From the IMG/VR virus record IMGVR_UViG_3300002053_000122, positions 1 through 25,531 of that record: a DNA stretch of 25,531 nucleotides; one strand, given 5' to 3'. The notes beneath the pieces were generated by a model. That model ran no database searches. It saw nothing but the letters and a program-made list of their open reading frames with translations, and was not told the origin of the DNA. The position numbers and the translations under genes were made by a program. Below, piece by piece: positions 14,732 to 20,975 of this stretch (the first letter of the stretch is position 1; every line of letters begins with the position of its first letter). The stretch comes from a virus.

Positions 14732-15131
14732 GTTCCTCCTGTTCTTCATCATATGATCCAGCAAGTCTAGGACCATCAAGGATTTTCCAAACGATTTCAA
14801 TTTTACCAGATTTATGTCTTTCAACTACATAATTTCTTCTTTCGTTTGGTCCTAGGTTTTGGTTGATCCAATGTATAGCTTCATCTTGGTTGAAGCAAAT
14901 TTTGGGACTGTTGTTGTAGCCATATGGCATTTGCCACTTTTTTTCAAATTCCTCTTTCTCTTTCTGATTCACAACTGCATAACGAGTTTTCATTGAGCAC
15001 TCCTTTGGTAAGAGGTTAACATTTTTTGCCTTTAGTATTATTTCATTTATTATTTCATTATCTATTTCTTTTACTATGCTTGGTACTTCTTCCCATTTTA
15101 CTATTCCATCATCATTGCATGTAATTTTCAT
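14709..15131 (-). CDS. Acidic-tailed unknown protein (140 aa)
   Basis: 140 residues from ATG 15131, chosen because it directly follows the TAA of the upstream membrane protein and has GGGGATG-type sequence before it. An in-frame upstream ATG at 15215 would overlap that gene heavily. The protein opens with a short beta segment, has a charged central part with KKWQMPYGYNN and an AIHWINQNLGPNERRNYVVE segment, and ends in a strongly acidic tail. No motif is recognised. Confidence 0.6.
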   Translation of the reverse strand: MKITCNDDGIVKWEEVPSIVKEIDNEIINEIILKAKNVNLLPKECSMKTRYAVVNQKEKEEFEKKWQMPYGYNNSPKICFNQDEAIHWINQNLGPNERRNYVVERHKSGKIEIVWKILDGPRLAGSYDEEQEEHDFDEDI

Positions 15132-15132
15132 T

Positions 15133-15408
15133 TTAGAACATCCCCTTCTGTTTTCTAAAATATGTATTGTCAATAGACATACATTGGAGACCACTATAGA
15201 AATCGGCAGTATCATTTTGAACTATATAACAGACCACACCTGCTTCTTCATCAATTATTCGTATCAATTTTGATTCTTTAGTTTTCTCTGGCAGAATTGC
15301 AACTACATTCATTTTATTTGCCAATATTATTGCTATAGCTAGTGGACTTCCGACAAGAACTATAGCTAGGACTAGCAACAATAAAATAATTAATAGTTTT
15401 CTAACCAT
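15133..15408 (-). CDS. Small membrane-anchored protein (91 aa)
   Basis: 91 residues. Residues 5-30 are a long hydrophobic stretch (Leu, Ile, Val, Ala) after MVRK, a single N-terminal membrane anchor or an uncleaved signal. The remaining 60 residues are soluble, with two Cys about 22 apart that could pair in an oxidising compartment. The start overlaps the RNase H stop (TAATG) behind GAGGTTATAT. In T4 several small membrane proteins sit in this kind of position, but none is recognised here. Confidence 0.7.
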   Translation of the reverse strand: MVRKLLIILLLLVLAIVLVGSPLAIAIILANKMNVVAILPEKTKESKLIRIIDEEAGVVCYIVQNDTADFYSGLQCMSIDNTYFRKQKGMF

Positions 15409-16301
15409 TAATATAACCTCATTAACATATTTTCGAACTTAGTAAATTCTTCAACATATTCTCTGAATCCCATTTTTTTACAGAATGGATAGATATTATC
15501 TGGCTCTGGATATTCATAGCTATTGTATGCTTTCCATATTCTGTTTTGAATAGTTTGAGGTATTCTTTTGAAGTCAATTAGGTTTCTGTTTATCTTGAAT
15601 CTTTCTTCAAGCCCATTCCTTTTAAGCCAGAACTCATAGCCCTCTTTTAAAACTTTCTCACACTTTGCAGGACCAAATCCTGGCTTTCTTTTTCCTTCTG
15701 TCTCAGGTGTTAGCCCATAATCTAAAGGAGTTATGACATTAAATATATCATCTTTTGCTTGTCCCATCAAGGACTTTTTAACTATAAATTCCTCTGCATC
15801 AGGCACAGAAACTTCCTTAGCTTGATTGGGGTTATAGATAATTACATTGTTCTTATCACTTAACTGAAGATAGTCCTCATCATTACTTATTATATAATAA
15901 AAGTCCTCCCCATGTAAAGCTATGATTCCAATAATATCGTCTGCTTCTGCATTTTTTACTTGTATAACCTTAAATGGAATGTTTTCTTTAATAGCTTTTA
16001 TGAAGCTGTTGAGATTGGAGTAAAAGAGATCCCAATTAACACCTGAAGTATCTCTCTTACCTTTTCTTGATTCTTTATACCTTTCAAAATATAATTTTCT
16101 CCATGACTTTCTATCATCACATGCAACAACAATTTCACTTACATTTTCAACACGAAATAGAGCTTTATAGATAGCATCGAAAGTCATGTATCTCCAGAGT
16201 GGAAATTCTGGTTGAGAGGTGTGAGCACCAACATCTTTCACAAAAAAAGTTCTGGTAGCTAAATTGTTAAAGTCGAATAATAAAACAGTTTTTCTTAACA
16301 T
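15408..16301 (-). CDS. rnh: T4 RNase H-type 5'-3' exonuclease (FEN family)
   Basis: 297 residues (T4 RNase H is 305). It removes RNA primers and flaps from lagging-strand fragments. Acidic metal-binding motifs are in the right order: LLFDFNN with Asp10, ACDDRKSWRK with Asp62-63, the conserved basic YKESRKGKR, NAEADD at 117-122, and ISNDEDYLQL at 138-147. A helix-hairpin-helix-like GFGPAKCEKVL follows near 208-218 and binds DNA. The C-terminal 70 residues are typical of the phage family. In T4 it works with gp32, whose likely homologue lies about 2.7 kb downstream here. It has no packaging-type leader, as expected for a replication protein. Confidence 0.9.
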   Translation of the reverse strand: MLRKTVLLFDFNNLATRTFFVKDVGAHTSQPEFPLWRYMTFDAIYKALFRVENVSEIVVACDDRKSWRKLYFERYKESRKGKRDTSGVNWDLFYSNLNSFIKAIKENIPFKVIQVKNAEADDIIGIIALHGEDFYYIISNDEDYLQLSDKNNVIIYNPNQAKEVSVPDAEEFIVKKSLMGQAKDDIFNVITPLDYGLTPETEGKRKPGFGPAKCEKVLKEGYEFWLKRNGLEERFKINRNLIDFKRIPQTIQNRIWKAYNSYEYPEPDNIYPFCKKMGFREYVEEFTKFENMLMRLY

Positions 16302-16314
16302 TATATATTCCTTT

Positions 16315-16539
16315 CTAATACACTACATTTTTTATTTCTAAATCTTCATCATATTCTACTGTCCATTTACCACCACATGTATTACAAACCATCGGCTGAT
16401 TAAATTGCTTTGCACTAGGAAATGTACCTGCTCCATCTTCTTCTATATTTAGTGCTCCACAATAGGGGCATCCTTCAAAATTAAATTCTGGTGTTGATGG
16501 TGTTGGCTCTTTTATAGTTCCAAGTATATCATCAAACAT
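16315..16539 (-). CDS. Zinc-ribbon protein with MFDDILG start
   Basis: 74 residues from ATG 16539, chosen because AGGA sits 5-6 bases upstream and the upstream gene ends one base before; an earlier in-frame ATG at 16572 would lie inside that gene. It opens MFDDILGTIKEPTPSTPEF, one of four MF[DEN]DIL starts in the window, then has a Pro/Thr linker. A ribbon follows: CPYC near 25-28 and CNTC near 52-55. Leader, linker and zinc module make a clear three-part design. Function is unknown. Confidence 0.75.
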   Translation of the reverse strand: MFDDILGTIKEPTPSTPEFNFEGCPYCGALNIEEDGAGTFPSAKQFNQPMVCNTCGGKWTVEYDEDLEIKNVVY

Positions 16540-16540
16540 T

Positions 16541-16822
16541 TTACTTCCTACAACGGTTTCTCCACCAATCACCTGGACGGTAATGAGGGTAATTCCTTTT
16601 ATAATAGTTCCTCTTATAATGATAATTTCTTTTAAAGTTGTTAGCAGGTGGTATGTGATGGTAAATCAAATGATCACCATTCATGAAATTTTTATAGATT
16701 AAATGATTACCATTCATGAAGTTATTATAAATCAAATGATTACGATTACAACCAGCAACTACATTACTAGCACTAATAAGTATAAACAATAAAGCAATTA
16801 ACATTATAATTAGTTTTTTCAT
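16541..16822 (-). CDS. Exported repeat protein, possible lipoprotein (93 aa)
   Basis: 93 residues. A signal peptide at 1-23 (MKKLIIMLIALLFILISAS) ends in VVAG followed by Cys24, a lipobox-like site, so it may be lipid-anchored. The mature part holds three tandem copies of an 11-residue unit, [ND]HLIY-x-N-F-M-N-G, the third decaying, then Tyr/Arg/Lys repeats (KRNY units) and a basic Trp-containing end. Such low-complexity, basic, aromatic exported proteins could bind cell-wall polymers or polysaccharide. It lies in the replication block, which is an odd place for an exported protein. Confidence 0.75.
   Translation of the reverse strand: MKKLIIMLIALLFILISASNVVAGCNRNHLIYNNFMNGNHLIYKNFMNGDHLIYHHIPPANNFKRNYHYKRNYYKRNYPHYRPGDWWRNRCRK
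16664..16747 (-). repeat. 33-bp tandem DNA repeat inside the exported repeat gene
   Basis: Two and a half units of about 33 bases, each containing AATGAT[CT]AC and CATTCATGAA on the plus strand, encode the HLIY-x-NFMNG repeats. The units differ at several third positions. Recent slippage or repeat-number variation is plausible. Confidence 0.7.
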
Positions 16823-17140
16823 TTACTTTACCCTTCTTATATATTGTTTACCATTATCATCAGTATATCTAATGAAGAACGGTTTATTGTATCTGGTTCT
16901 TTGCATATATTGCTGTATATTTGAGCCACTTTTAAAACGAAGTCTCTTTCTTCCAAACTCCATATTTTGATAGAACTCCCCATGCTCAACGTCAAAGACT
17001 GGCTTACCTTCTCTTTCTCCGTTTGCCATTACGTCTTCAACATCAGTTGCAACTCCCCCTTCTGGCTCTGATACAGCTAAATCTTGTTGTGCTATAGTCT
17101 CAGGACTGTGACCATTTTCAGCACCTAACATTTCACCCAT
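16823..17140 (-). CDS. Unknown protein with acidic N-terminal half and basic C-terminal half (105 aa)
   Basis: 105 residues from ATG 17140, behind a strong TAGGAGGTAAAATATT ribosome site. Residues 1-50 are acidic and likely disordered (Glu, Asp, Gly, Val). Residues 60-105 are basic and beta-like, with many Arg and Tyr. This bipolar design is common in phage scaffold-type or DNA-binding accessory proteins, but no family is recognised. The next gene starts directly at its stop. Confidence 0.65.
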   Translation of the reverse strand: MGEMLGAENGHSPETIAQQDLAVSEPEGGVATDVEDVMANGEREGKPVFDVEHGEFYQNMEFGRKRLRFKSGSNIQQYMQRTRYNKPFFIRYTDDNGKQYIRRVK

Positions 17141-17160
17141 AATATTTTACCTCCTACAAT

Positions 17161-17436
17161 TTATGGTTTTGTAACTTCTTTTGTTATATCAATTATTGTC
17201 TTATCTGCTCTTGGTGAGAAACCATCTCTAATGAGCCTATACAGAACCCTTATCTCAACATCCATATTTAAAAAATGTTTTACTAATTTAGGTCTTATTG
17301 TAGTTCCAATTTCTCTTATAAATTCTTTGTAATCTTCTGATGTACCTTCAAGTTGTTTTGCTTTTTGTATGGTATCTAAGATATAAACTAGAACTAAATC
17401 TGACCATTGCTCTTGATCTATTGTTATCTTTGCCAT
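17161..17436 (-). CDS. Unknown helical protein (91 aa)
   Basis: 91 residues, predicted helical from its pattern of Leu, Ile, Lys and Asp, ending in an ITKEVTKP tail. There is no Cys pair, signal or nucleotide-binding motif. It overlaps the start/stop region of the nuclease-like gene by one base (ATG at 17436), so it is probably co-translated with it. Not recognised. Confidence 0.6.
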   Translation of the reverse strand: MAKITIDQEQWSDLVLVYILDTIQKAKQLEGTSEDYKEFIREIGTTIRPKLVKHFLNMDVEIRVLYRLIRDGFSPRADKTIIDITKEVTKP

Positions 17437-17975
17437 TAATTTTTTTCCCTTACCTTAATTTCTTTAATATCTTCTGGAGAAATTAATTTAAAAAATCCCT
17501 CCATATCATAGAACCAAATTGGTGGTAAATTGTTTTCAAAGTTTCCAAGTTGTATAAAATTCAAGCTTTGAAGTTTATATCCAAGATTATGCTGCATAAC
17601 AATATCAATTCCAACAATTGGCTTCATGCCTTTCCTACGATAGATCAATAAAGGATATTTCAGGGATCTATCAGAATCTCTTATAGTTTGTTCCCAGAAC
17701 TCTCTTATATTAAAAGTTTTTATACCTTTAAAGTGCTGGTGAAATTTTGTGTTGGGATATCCAGTTTTACATTCAATACAAAACCTATCTGTAAGGAAAC
17801 ATGCTTCAGGTCTTAGTGCATGTATATCACCGGAGAGTTCTTTATTTGCTTCCGATAAAGTAGCAACACTACCACTGCCTAGCAGTCTCCAGTACCAATA
17901 AGGCTTTGTTTTTCCACTTGCCCATTTGGTTAAAAATTTGCTTATTTCTCTTTCGAAGTCTCCACCTTTTGCCAT
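17436..17975 (-). CDS. PD-(D/E)XK nuclease-like protein
   Basis: 179 residues. The core fits a restriction-type nuclease: an N-terminal helix with GGDFEREISKFL (Glu8 or Glu10), a WRLLGSGS turn, GDIHAL with Asp50, and FCIECKTG with Glu68 and Lys70, the E-x-K that binds metal. Resolvase-like members have this order and length. Roles could include Holliday-junction resolution, DNA repair or degradation of host DNA; the sequence does not choose between them. Three bases separate its start from the zinc-ribbon gene upstream. Confidence 0.65.
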   Translation of the reverse strand: MAKGGDFEREISKFLTKWASGKTKPYWYWRLLGSGSVATLSEANKELSGDIHALRPEACFLTDRFCIECKTGYPNTKFHQHFKGIKTFNIREFWEQTIRDSDRSLKYPLLIYRRKGMKPIVGIDIVMQHNLGYKLQSLNFIQLGNFENNLPPIWFYDMEGFFKLISPEDIKEIKVREKN

Positions 17976-17978
17976 AAT

Positions 17979-18146
17979 TTAATCTTCATCTTCCTCTTCT
18001 CTTTCTTCCCAATCATGACCACACATAGGGCAAAAGAAAGACACTCCAGAATAGCCTGGAGAAGCAACGTGAATTACCTTTTTACAATTAGGACAAGCAA
18101 CTGCAAATCTTTGGTATGGATCACTTGGGTTATATGGAAGACTCAT
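17979..18146 (-). CDS. Zinc-ribbon protein with acidic tail (55 aa)
   Basis: 55 residues from ATG 18146, with ATGA overlap with the leader gene upstream. CPNC at 18-21 and CPMC near 39-42 form a complete ribbon, followed by GHDW and a run of Glu and Asp. The short N-terminal part contains YNPSDPYQRF. It is close in size and design to the other small ribbons here and is probably a binding accessory. Confidence 0.75.
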   Translation of the reverse strand: MSLPYNPSDPYQRFAVACPNCKKVIHVASPGYSGVSFFCPMCGHDWEEREEEDED

Positions 18147-18412
18147 TTATGTTTTCCTCTCCACATTGTAGTTCCTTTTGCTTCATCTCTTACAGATGCA
18201 CAAAAAGCTTCTGGATCACTTAACTTACCTTTAATCTTTTTAACACAAGCATCGAACCATCCCTTATCATCAGGAGTTTTACCAGTTTCTTTTGTAAGGG
18301 ATTTTGCAAATTTCTGTACAGAACCTCTATCCCATCCTTTGGGGTATCCTTCCCATCCTATTTCCTTTCCCTTAAATGTAACTTTTTCTTCTAAATATTT
18401 TTTAAGCTTCAT
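18143..18412 (-). CDS. Small protein with capsid-targeting-like leader (MKLKKYLEE/K)
   Basis: 89 residues. The start MKLKKYLEE fits the shared leader. The C-terminal half, FDACVKKIKGKLSDPEAFCASVRDEAKGTTMWRGK, is a small module with two Cys that I know as a recurring element (C-V-K-K-x-x-G-K-x-x-D-P-x-A-F-C-A) in many phage proteins. The middle has GKEIGWEGYPKGWDRG. It lies directly downstream of a transcription terminator, far from the left island, and is the last clear leader copy. Function is unknown. Confidence 0.75.
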   Translation of the reverse strand: MKLKKYLEEKVTFKGKEIGWEGYPKGWDRGSVQKFAKSLTKETGKTPDDKGWFDACVKKIKGKLSDPEAFCASVRDEAKGTTMWRGKHK

Positions 18413-18432
18413 GTTCTTATTCTCCTAATAGC

Positions 18433-18495
18433 AAAAAAGACCTTACACTCTTATTTATATATCTATAAGATATTTATTAAGAATGAAGGTCTTTT
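18433..18495 (-). terminator. Rho-independent terminator after hsp20
   Basis: On the minus strand AAAAGACCTT (18495-18486) pairs with AAGGTCTTTT (18444-18435). Next inward, CATTCTTA pairs with TAAGAGTG, with one G-T pair and a one-base bulge, and an inner ATATCTTATAGATAT hairpin lies at the tip. The descending arm runs into TCTTTTTT. It lies in the gap between the Hsp20 stop and the ribosome site of the next gene. Confidence 0.8.
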
Positions 18496-18513
18496 AAAGA
18501 GAACAAAAAGTAA

Positions 18514-18879
18514 TTATTCTGATTTAAGCTCTATTTTTTTCACATCTTCTTTAGGAGTTTTAAGAGTTAATCTTAAAATACCATCCTTGATAATTGCATT
18601 AACCTCTTCATGAGAACCAACAGCATATCTTTTATAGATCTCTTTACGTCCTGCATAGCAACCTTCTTTTACCTCTCTTGTACCTTTAACGGTAAGTATG
18701 CCGTTTGATAATTCAACATCAATATTGGTTTCATTAAAACCAGGAACCTCTAATTCAAACACTCTGTCTTCACCAATTGAATAACAGACAGTATCATCAA
18801 AGATATTAGTGAAATCGAATTTAAAAAGATCATCAAAACCTTTGAAAAAATCATCCCATCCTCTTTTTGCTGGTAACAT
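18514..18879 (-). CDS. Small heat-shock protein (Hsp20 / alpha-crystallin)
   Basis: 121 residues. The alpha-crystallin domain covers about residues 35-118: FELEVPGFNETNIDVELSNGILTVKGTRE is the classic beta-strand pair, and IIKDGILRLTLKTPKE matches the conserved [AI]-x-K-[DN]-G-x-L-x-[LV]-x-[LV]-P/K segment. A short hydrophobic N-terminal arm (WDDFFKGFDDLFKFDF) is typical. It is an ATP-independent holdase; T4-like and cyanophages also carry these. It has its own promoter-like sequence and terminator, so it seems to be a single-gene unit. A strong AAGGAGG precedes the ATG. Confidence 0.9.
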   Translation of the reverse strand: MLPAKRGWDDFFKGFDDLFKFDFTNIFDDTVCYSIGEDRVFELEVPGFNETNIDVELSNGILTVKGTREVKEGCYAGRKEIYKRYAVGSHEEVNAIIKDGILRLTLKTPKEDVKKIELKSE

Positions 18880-18908
18880 TTTAAATACTACCTCCTTTTT
18901 TTTACTAA

Positions 18909-18936
18909 AAGATAATTATTAAAAAGAGGTTGTCAA
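18909..18936 (-). promoter_or_regulatory. Sigma70-like promoter for hsp20
   Basis: The -35 box is TTGACA (plus-strand tgtcaa 18931-18936), identical to consensus. After a 16-bp spacer the -10 box is TATCTT (aagata 18909-18914, 4 of 6). It lies just upstream of the Hsp20 ribosome site. It is less certain than the gene 32 promoter because the -10 match is modest. Confidence 0.5.
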
Positions 18937-18941
18937 GGGGA

Positions 18942-18955
18942 GGGGAGACCTCCCC
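18942..18955 (-). other. GC-rich hairpin between gene 32 and hsp20
   Basis: GGGGAG/CTCCCC self-complementary block with almost no loop (effectively GGGGA-N4-TCCCC), extended by further C/G runs on both sides. It is the most GC-rich spot in the window. It follows the gene 32 stop by about 40 bases, so it may end or stabilise that transcript. No U-run follows directly, so it is not a standard terminator. Confidence 0.5.
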
Positions 18956-18992
18956 CTGCACAATTTATGATGGAATCAAGTTATACTGATGA

Positions 18993-19970
18993 TTACAGAT
19001 TTTCTAGCTCTGCTAACAATGCTTCATCTGATTCATCTTCTACAGGTTTCTCAACCTCTTCTGGTTCCTGTTCCTTTGGTTCTTCTTGAGGTTCATCTGC
19101 TGGCAATTCAAGTTCTTTTTCTTCTTCTCTGTTTCTTTCTACTTTTTCTTTTGTTTCTCTAAGACCTTTCATTCTTTGCCATTCAGAGTCTACAAGTTCC
19201 CACACCATCTCGACCTTTAGAAGATCCTTAATTTCATCTTCAGGTCTCTCCAGATCCTTAACATACTCTTCAAGATTATAGCAATTTTTTAAGATCTGCT
19301 GGATCTGTCTGTCACTACCAAGAGCTTCTGCCTGTCTAGAGAACATAGAATCACTGTAATCTGGCCAAGTTCTACCTTCTCTATCTTTCTTAGTAGATTT
19401 AACTTTTAGGATAAAATTATATCCTTCTTCACCAGGATCAAAAATAGAATAACCATAACCTTGTTTAGTATCGGTTATTTCCTGTTTGAGTTTTGATTCT
19501 ACTCTACCAGGAAACTCATAAAGCTTTATGGTGTTTTCTACTTTTTCTTCTGGATCTTCTTTTTCAGCATCCCTAGGATCTTTTACTACAAACCAATTTC
19601 CAACATATTTTTCTTTCCTTTTATAAACTTGTGCTTGTTTCTTGTCTTCAGATCCTCCCATAAAAAGCTTCTGGGTTACGGAACACCAAGGACACCAATT
19701 TTCAAAATTCTGGGTCTTAGGGCATAGAACAAATTGCCATTGTTCTCCAGACATAAACATATGGTAATAATACTTTAAATAGAAATTGCCCTTTGGATCA
19801 GGTAGGAATCTACCTTCATAGACTTTTGGCTTGTCGGCAGTTCCTCTCTCTGGGGTTGCCCAGATCTTTCCCATTCGTGAGGAACTTTGATTTTGCTGCT
19901 CTTGTTCAGCTTCTTTTGTTTTTTGTTCTGCAAATTTCTTAAACAATTCTTGATCAATCCATTTACTCAT
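18993..19970 (-). CDS. 32: T4 gp32-like single-stranded DNA-binding protein
   Basis: 325 residues (T4 gp32 is 301). It coats ssDNA at forks and organises recombination. The zinc site is intact: His70, Cys83, Cys93 and Cys96 (H-x12-C-x9-C-x2-C). YKRKEKYVGNWFVVKDP and YNFILKVK align with the T4 OB-fold segments KRKTSYWANILVVKDP and ANFVLKVK. The last 55 residues are acidic and end DEALLAELENL, like the T4 tail DDLLNDL that binds partner proteins. The first 35 residues are charged and presumably form the cooperative binding arm. It has its own promoter and a repeat-bearing leader (20009-20048). It carries no packaging leader. Confidence 0.92.
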   Translation of the reverse strand: MSKWIDQELFKKFAEQKTKEAEQEQQNQSSSRMGKIWATPERGTADKPKVYEGRFLPDPKGNFYLKYYYHMFMSGEQWQFVLCPKTQNFENWCPWCSVTQKLFMGGSEDKKQAQVYKRKEKYVGNWFVVKDPRDAEKEDPEEKVENTIKLYEFPGRVESKLKQEITDTKQGYGYSIFDPGEEGYNFILKVKSTKKDREGRTWPDYSDSMFSRQAEALGSDRQIQQILKNCYNLEEYVKDLERPEDEIKDLLKVEMVWELVDSEWQRMKGLRETKEKVERNREEEKELELPADEPQEEPKEQEPEEVEKPVEDESDEALLAELENL

Positions 19971-20008
19971 AATTAATTTGTCTCCTTTTTATGTTAATTT
20001 GGCCTTCT

Positions 20009-20048
20009 GATTTCGTTAATTTCGGGTTTATTATCGGGAATTTCGGGT
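20009..20048 (-). promoter_or_regulatory. Repeated CCCGA leader motif upstream of gene 32, possible autoregulatory site
   Basis: The predicted leader, about 95 bases, contains ACCCGAAATT twice (minus strand, at 20048-20039 and 20027-20018, 21 bases apart), with CCCGATAAT between them and CGAAATC after. The stretch is A-rich and poorly able to pair. T4 gp32 represses its own mRNA by binding cooperatively over an unstructured leader, so this is a candidate equivalent, by inference. Confidence 0.45.
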
Positions 20049-20071
20049 AACTTGTCTTTAGGCTTATGACA

Positions 20072-20100
20072 ATTATACGACAATTTGAAGCAATTGTAAA
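20072..20100 (-). promoter_or_regulatory. Sigma70-type promoter for gene 32
   Basis: The -35 box is TTTACA (tgtaaa 20095-20100) and the -10 box is TATAAT (attata 20072-20077), separated by exactly 17 bp. Five of six and six of six bases match the consensus. It lies between the cassette terminator and the gene 32 leader, giving a predicted start near 20065. Confidence 0.85.
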
Positions 20101-20110
20101 CCCCTAAAAG

Positions 20111-20141
20111 AAAAAAAAAGAGATGGGATTTCTCCCATCTC
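20111..20141 (-). terminator. Strong rho-independent terminator after the exported-protein cassette
   Basis: On the minus strand GAGATGGGA, GAAA loop, TCCCATCTC, then nine T. The 9-bp stem is perfect (20133-20141 with 20120-20128). It lies 36 bases after the stop of the 257-residue exported protein and just before the gene 32 promoter. Confidence 0.92.
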
Positions 20142-20177
20142 CAAAAATTTAAAACTTTCTAGAAAGCTTTACTTGCT

Positions 20178-20951
20178 TTACTTTTGTACTCTGTGTTTAG
20201 TTGTTACATCAAGATTATTCAAAAGAATAAACTGTGCATAGGGTTTTGCTCTGTATCCAGCTTCACCCCAACTAACACCAGTACCACCAGTACCAGAACC
20301 ACCAGTAGCATCACCAGCATTATTGCTATCTTTCAAGAATGCTTGAGTATAGGATAGTCCAATACCTGCTCCCCATGATTTTAGTACGTTCATTGCACCT
20401 TCACCAACTAATAGAACTTCTTCACATTCAAGAGTATTGATTGCTTCTTCAAGAGCATTATAGAAGACATCAACAGAATCTCTTTCAGTTGTTTTTGAAT
20501 AGATGGTGATATATCCAACAGGTGCATAATTACCTTCAGGTTTTGTAAGATGAACTGTAACACTATCATCAGCAAGCCTATCACTCTTAGGAACAGAATC
20601 GGTAAAGATGTTTTTTCTCATCTTCATACGGCTCAACCCAGGATTGCTTGATAATAGAGCTTCAATTTCATTACGATTGAAGGTTTTCTTGAATAAGGTA
20701 ATTGCTTCAGCTTTCATGTAATTTGGTTGATTTGTTGCAGGACCAAAATATCCAGGCAAAAATGGATAGGTCATTTGTGGGGGAACTGGCATTCCCACTC
20801 TACCAACAGTATCACCATAGTTTTGTTCAACAGAAGCATTTACCGGACCTGCTGTTGCAGTTGCAGTTGCATCACCATCTGCAAATGCAGGAGATGTAAC
20901 CATAAGAGCAACAGCTAACAATGCCACAACACACATTACTAGTTTTTTCAT
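20178..20951 (-). CDS. Secreted protein of unknown function (257 aa), third gene of exported cassette
   Basis: 257 residues from ATG 20951, preferred over an in-frame TTG at 20969 because AAAGGAGT stands 7 bases upstream and the product then opens with a signal peptide. The signal peptide runs MKKLVMCVVALLAVALMVTS to PAFA/DG, a standard AxA cut. A short Ala/Thr repeat (ATATATA) follows, then a Pro/Tyr/Phe-rich stretch and a mixed alpha/beta body around GYITIYSKTTERDSVDVFYNALEEAI. The end contains a Gly/Thr linker (TGGSGTGGTG). One Cys remains in the mature protein, so there are no disulfides. It is probably periplasmic or surface-exposed and acts with the two genes upstream. No family is recognised. 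Confidence 0.8.
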   Translation of the reverse strand: MKKLVMCVVALLAVALMVTSPAFADGDATATATAGPVNASVEQNYGDTVGRVGMPVPPQMTYPFLPGYFGPATNQPNYMKAEAITLFKKTFNRNEIEALLSSNPGLSRMKMRKNIFTDSVPKSDRLADDSVTVHLTKPEGNYAPVGYITIYSKTTERDSVDVFYNALEEAINTLECEEVLLVGEGAMNVLKSWGAGIGLSYTQAFLKDSNNAGDATGGSGTGGTGVSWGEAGYRAKPYAQFILLNNLDVTTKHRVQK

Positions 20952-20975
20952 ATTGTAAACTCCTTTCAATTTATT

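Noticed and set aside
14732-14824. Longer thymidylate synthase-like start at ATG 14824
   Set aside because: It would overlap the previous gene by over 100 bases. AGGAGG lies before the ATGs at 14731 and 14722, and family similarity begins after them.
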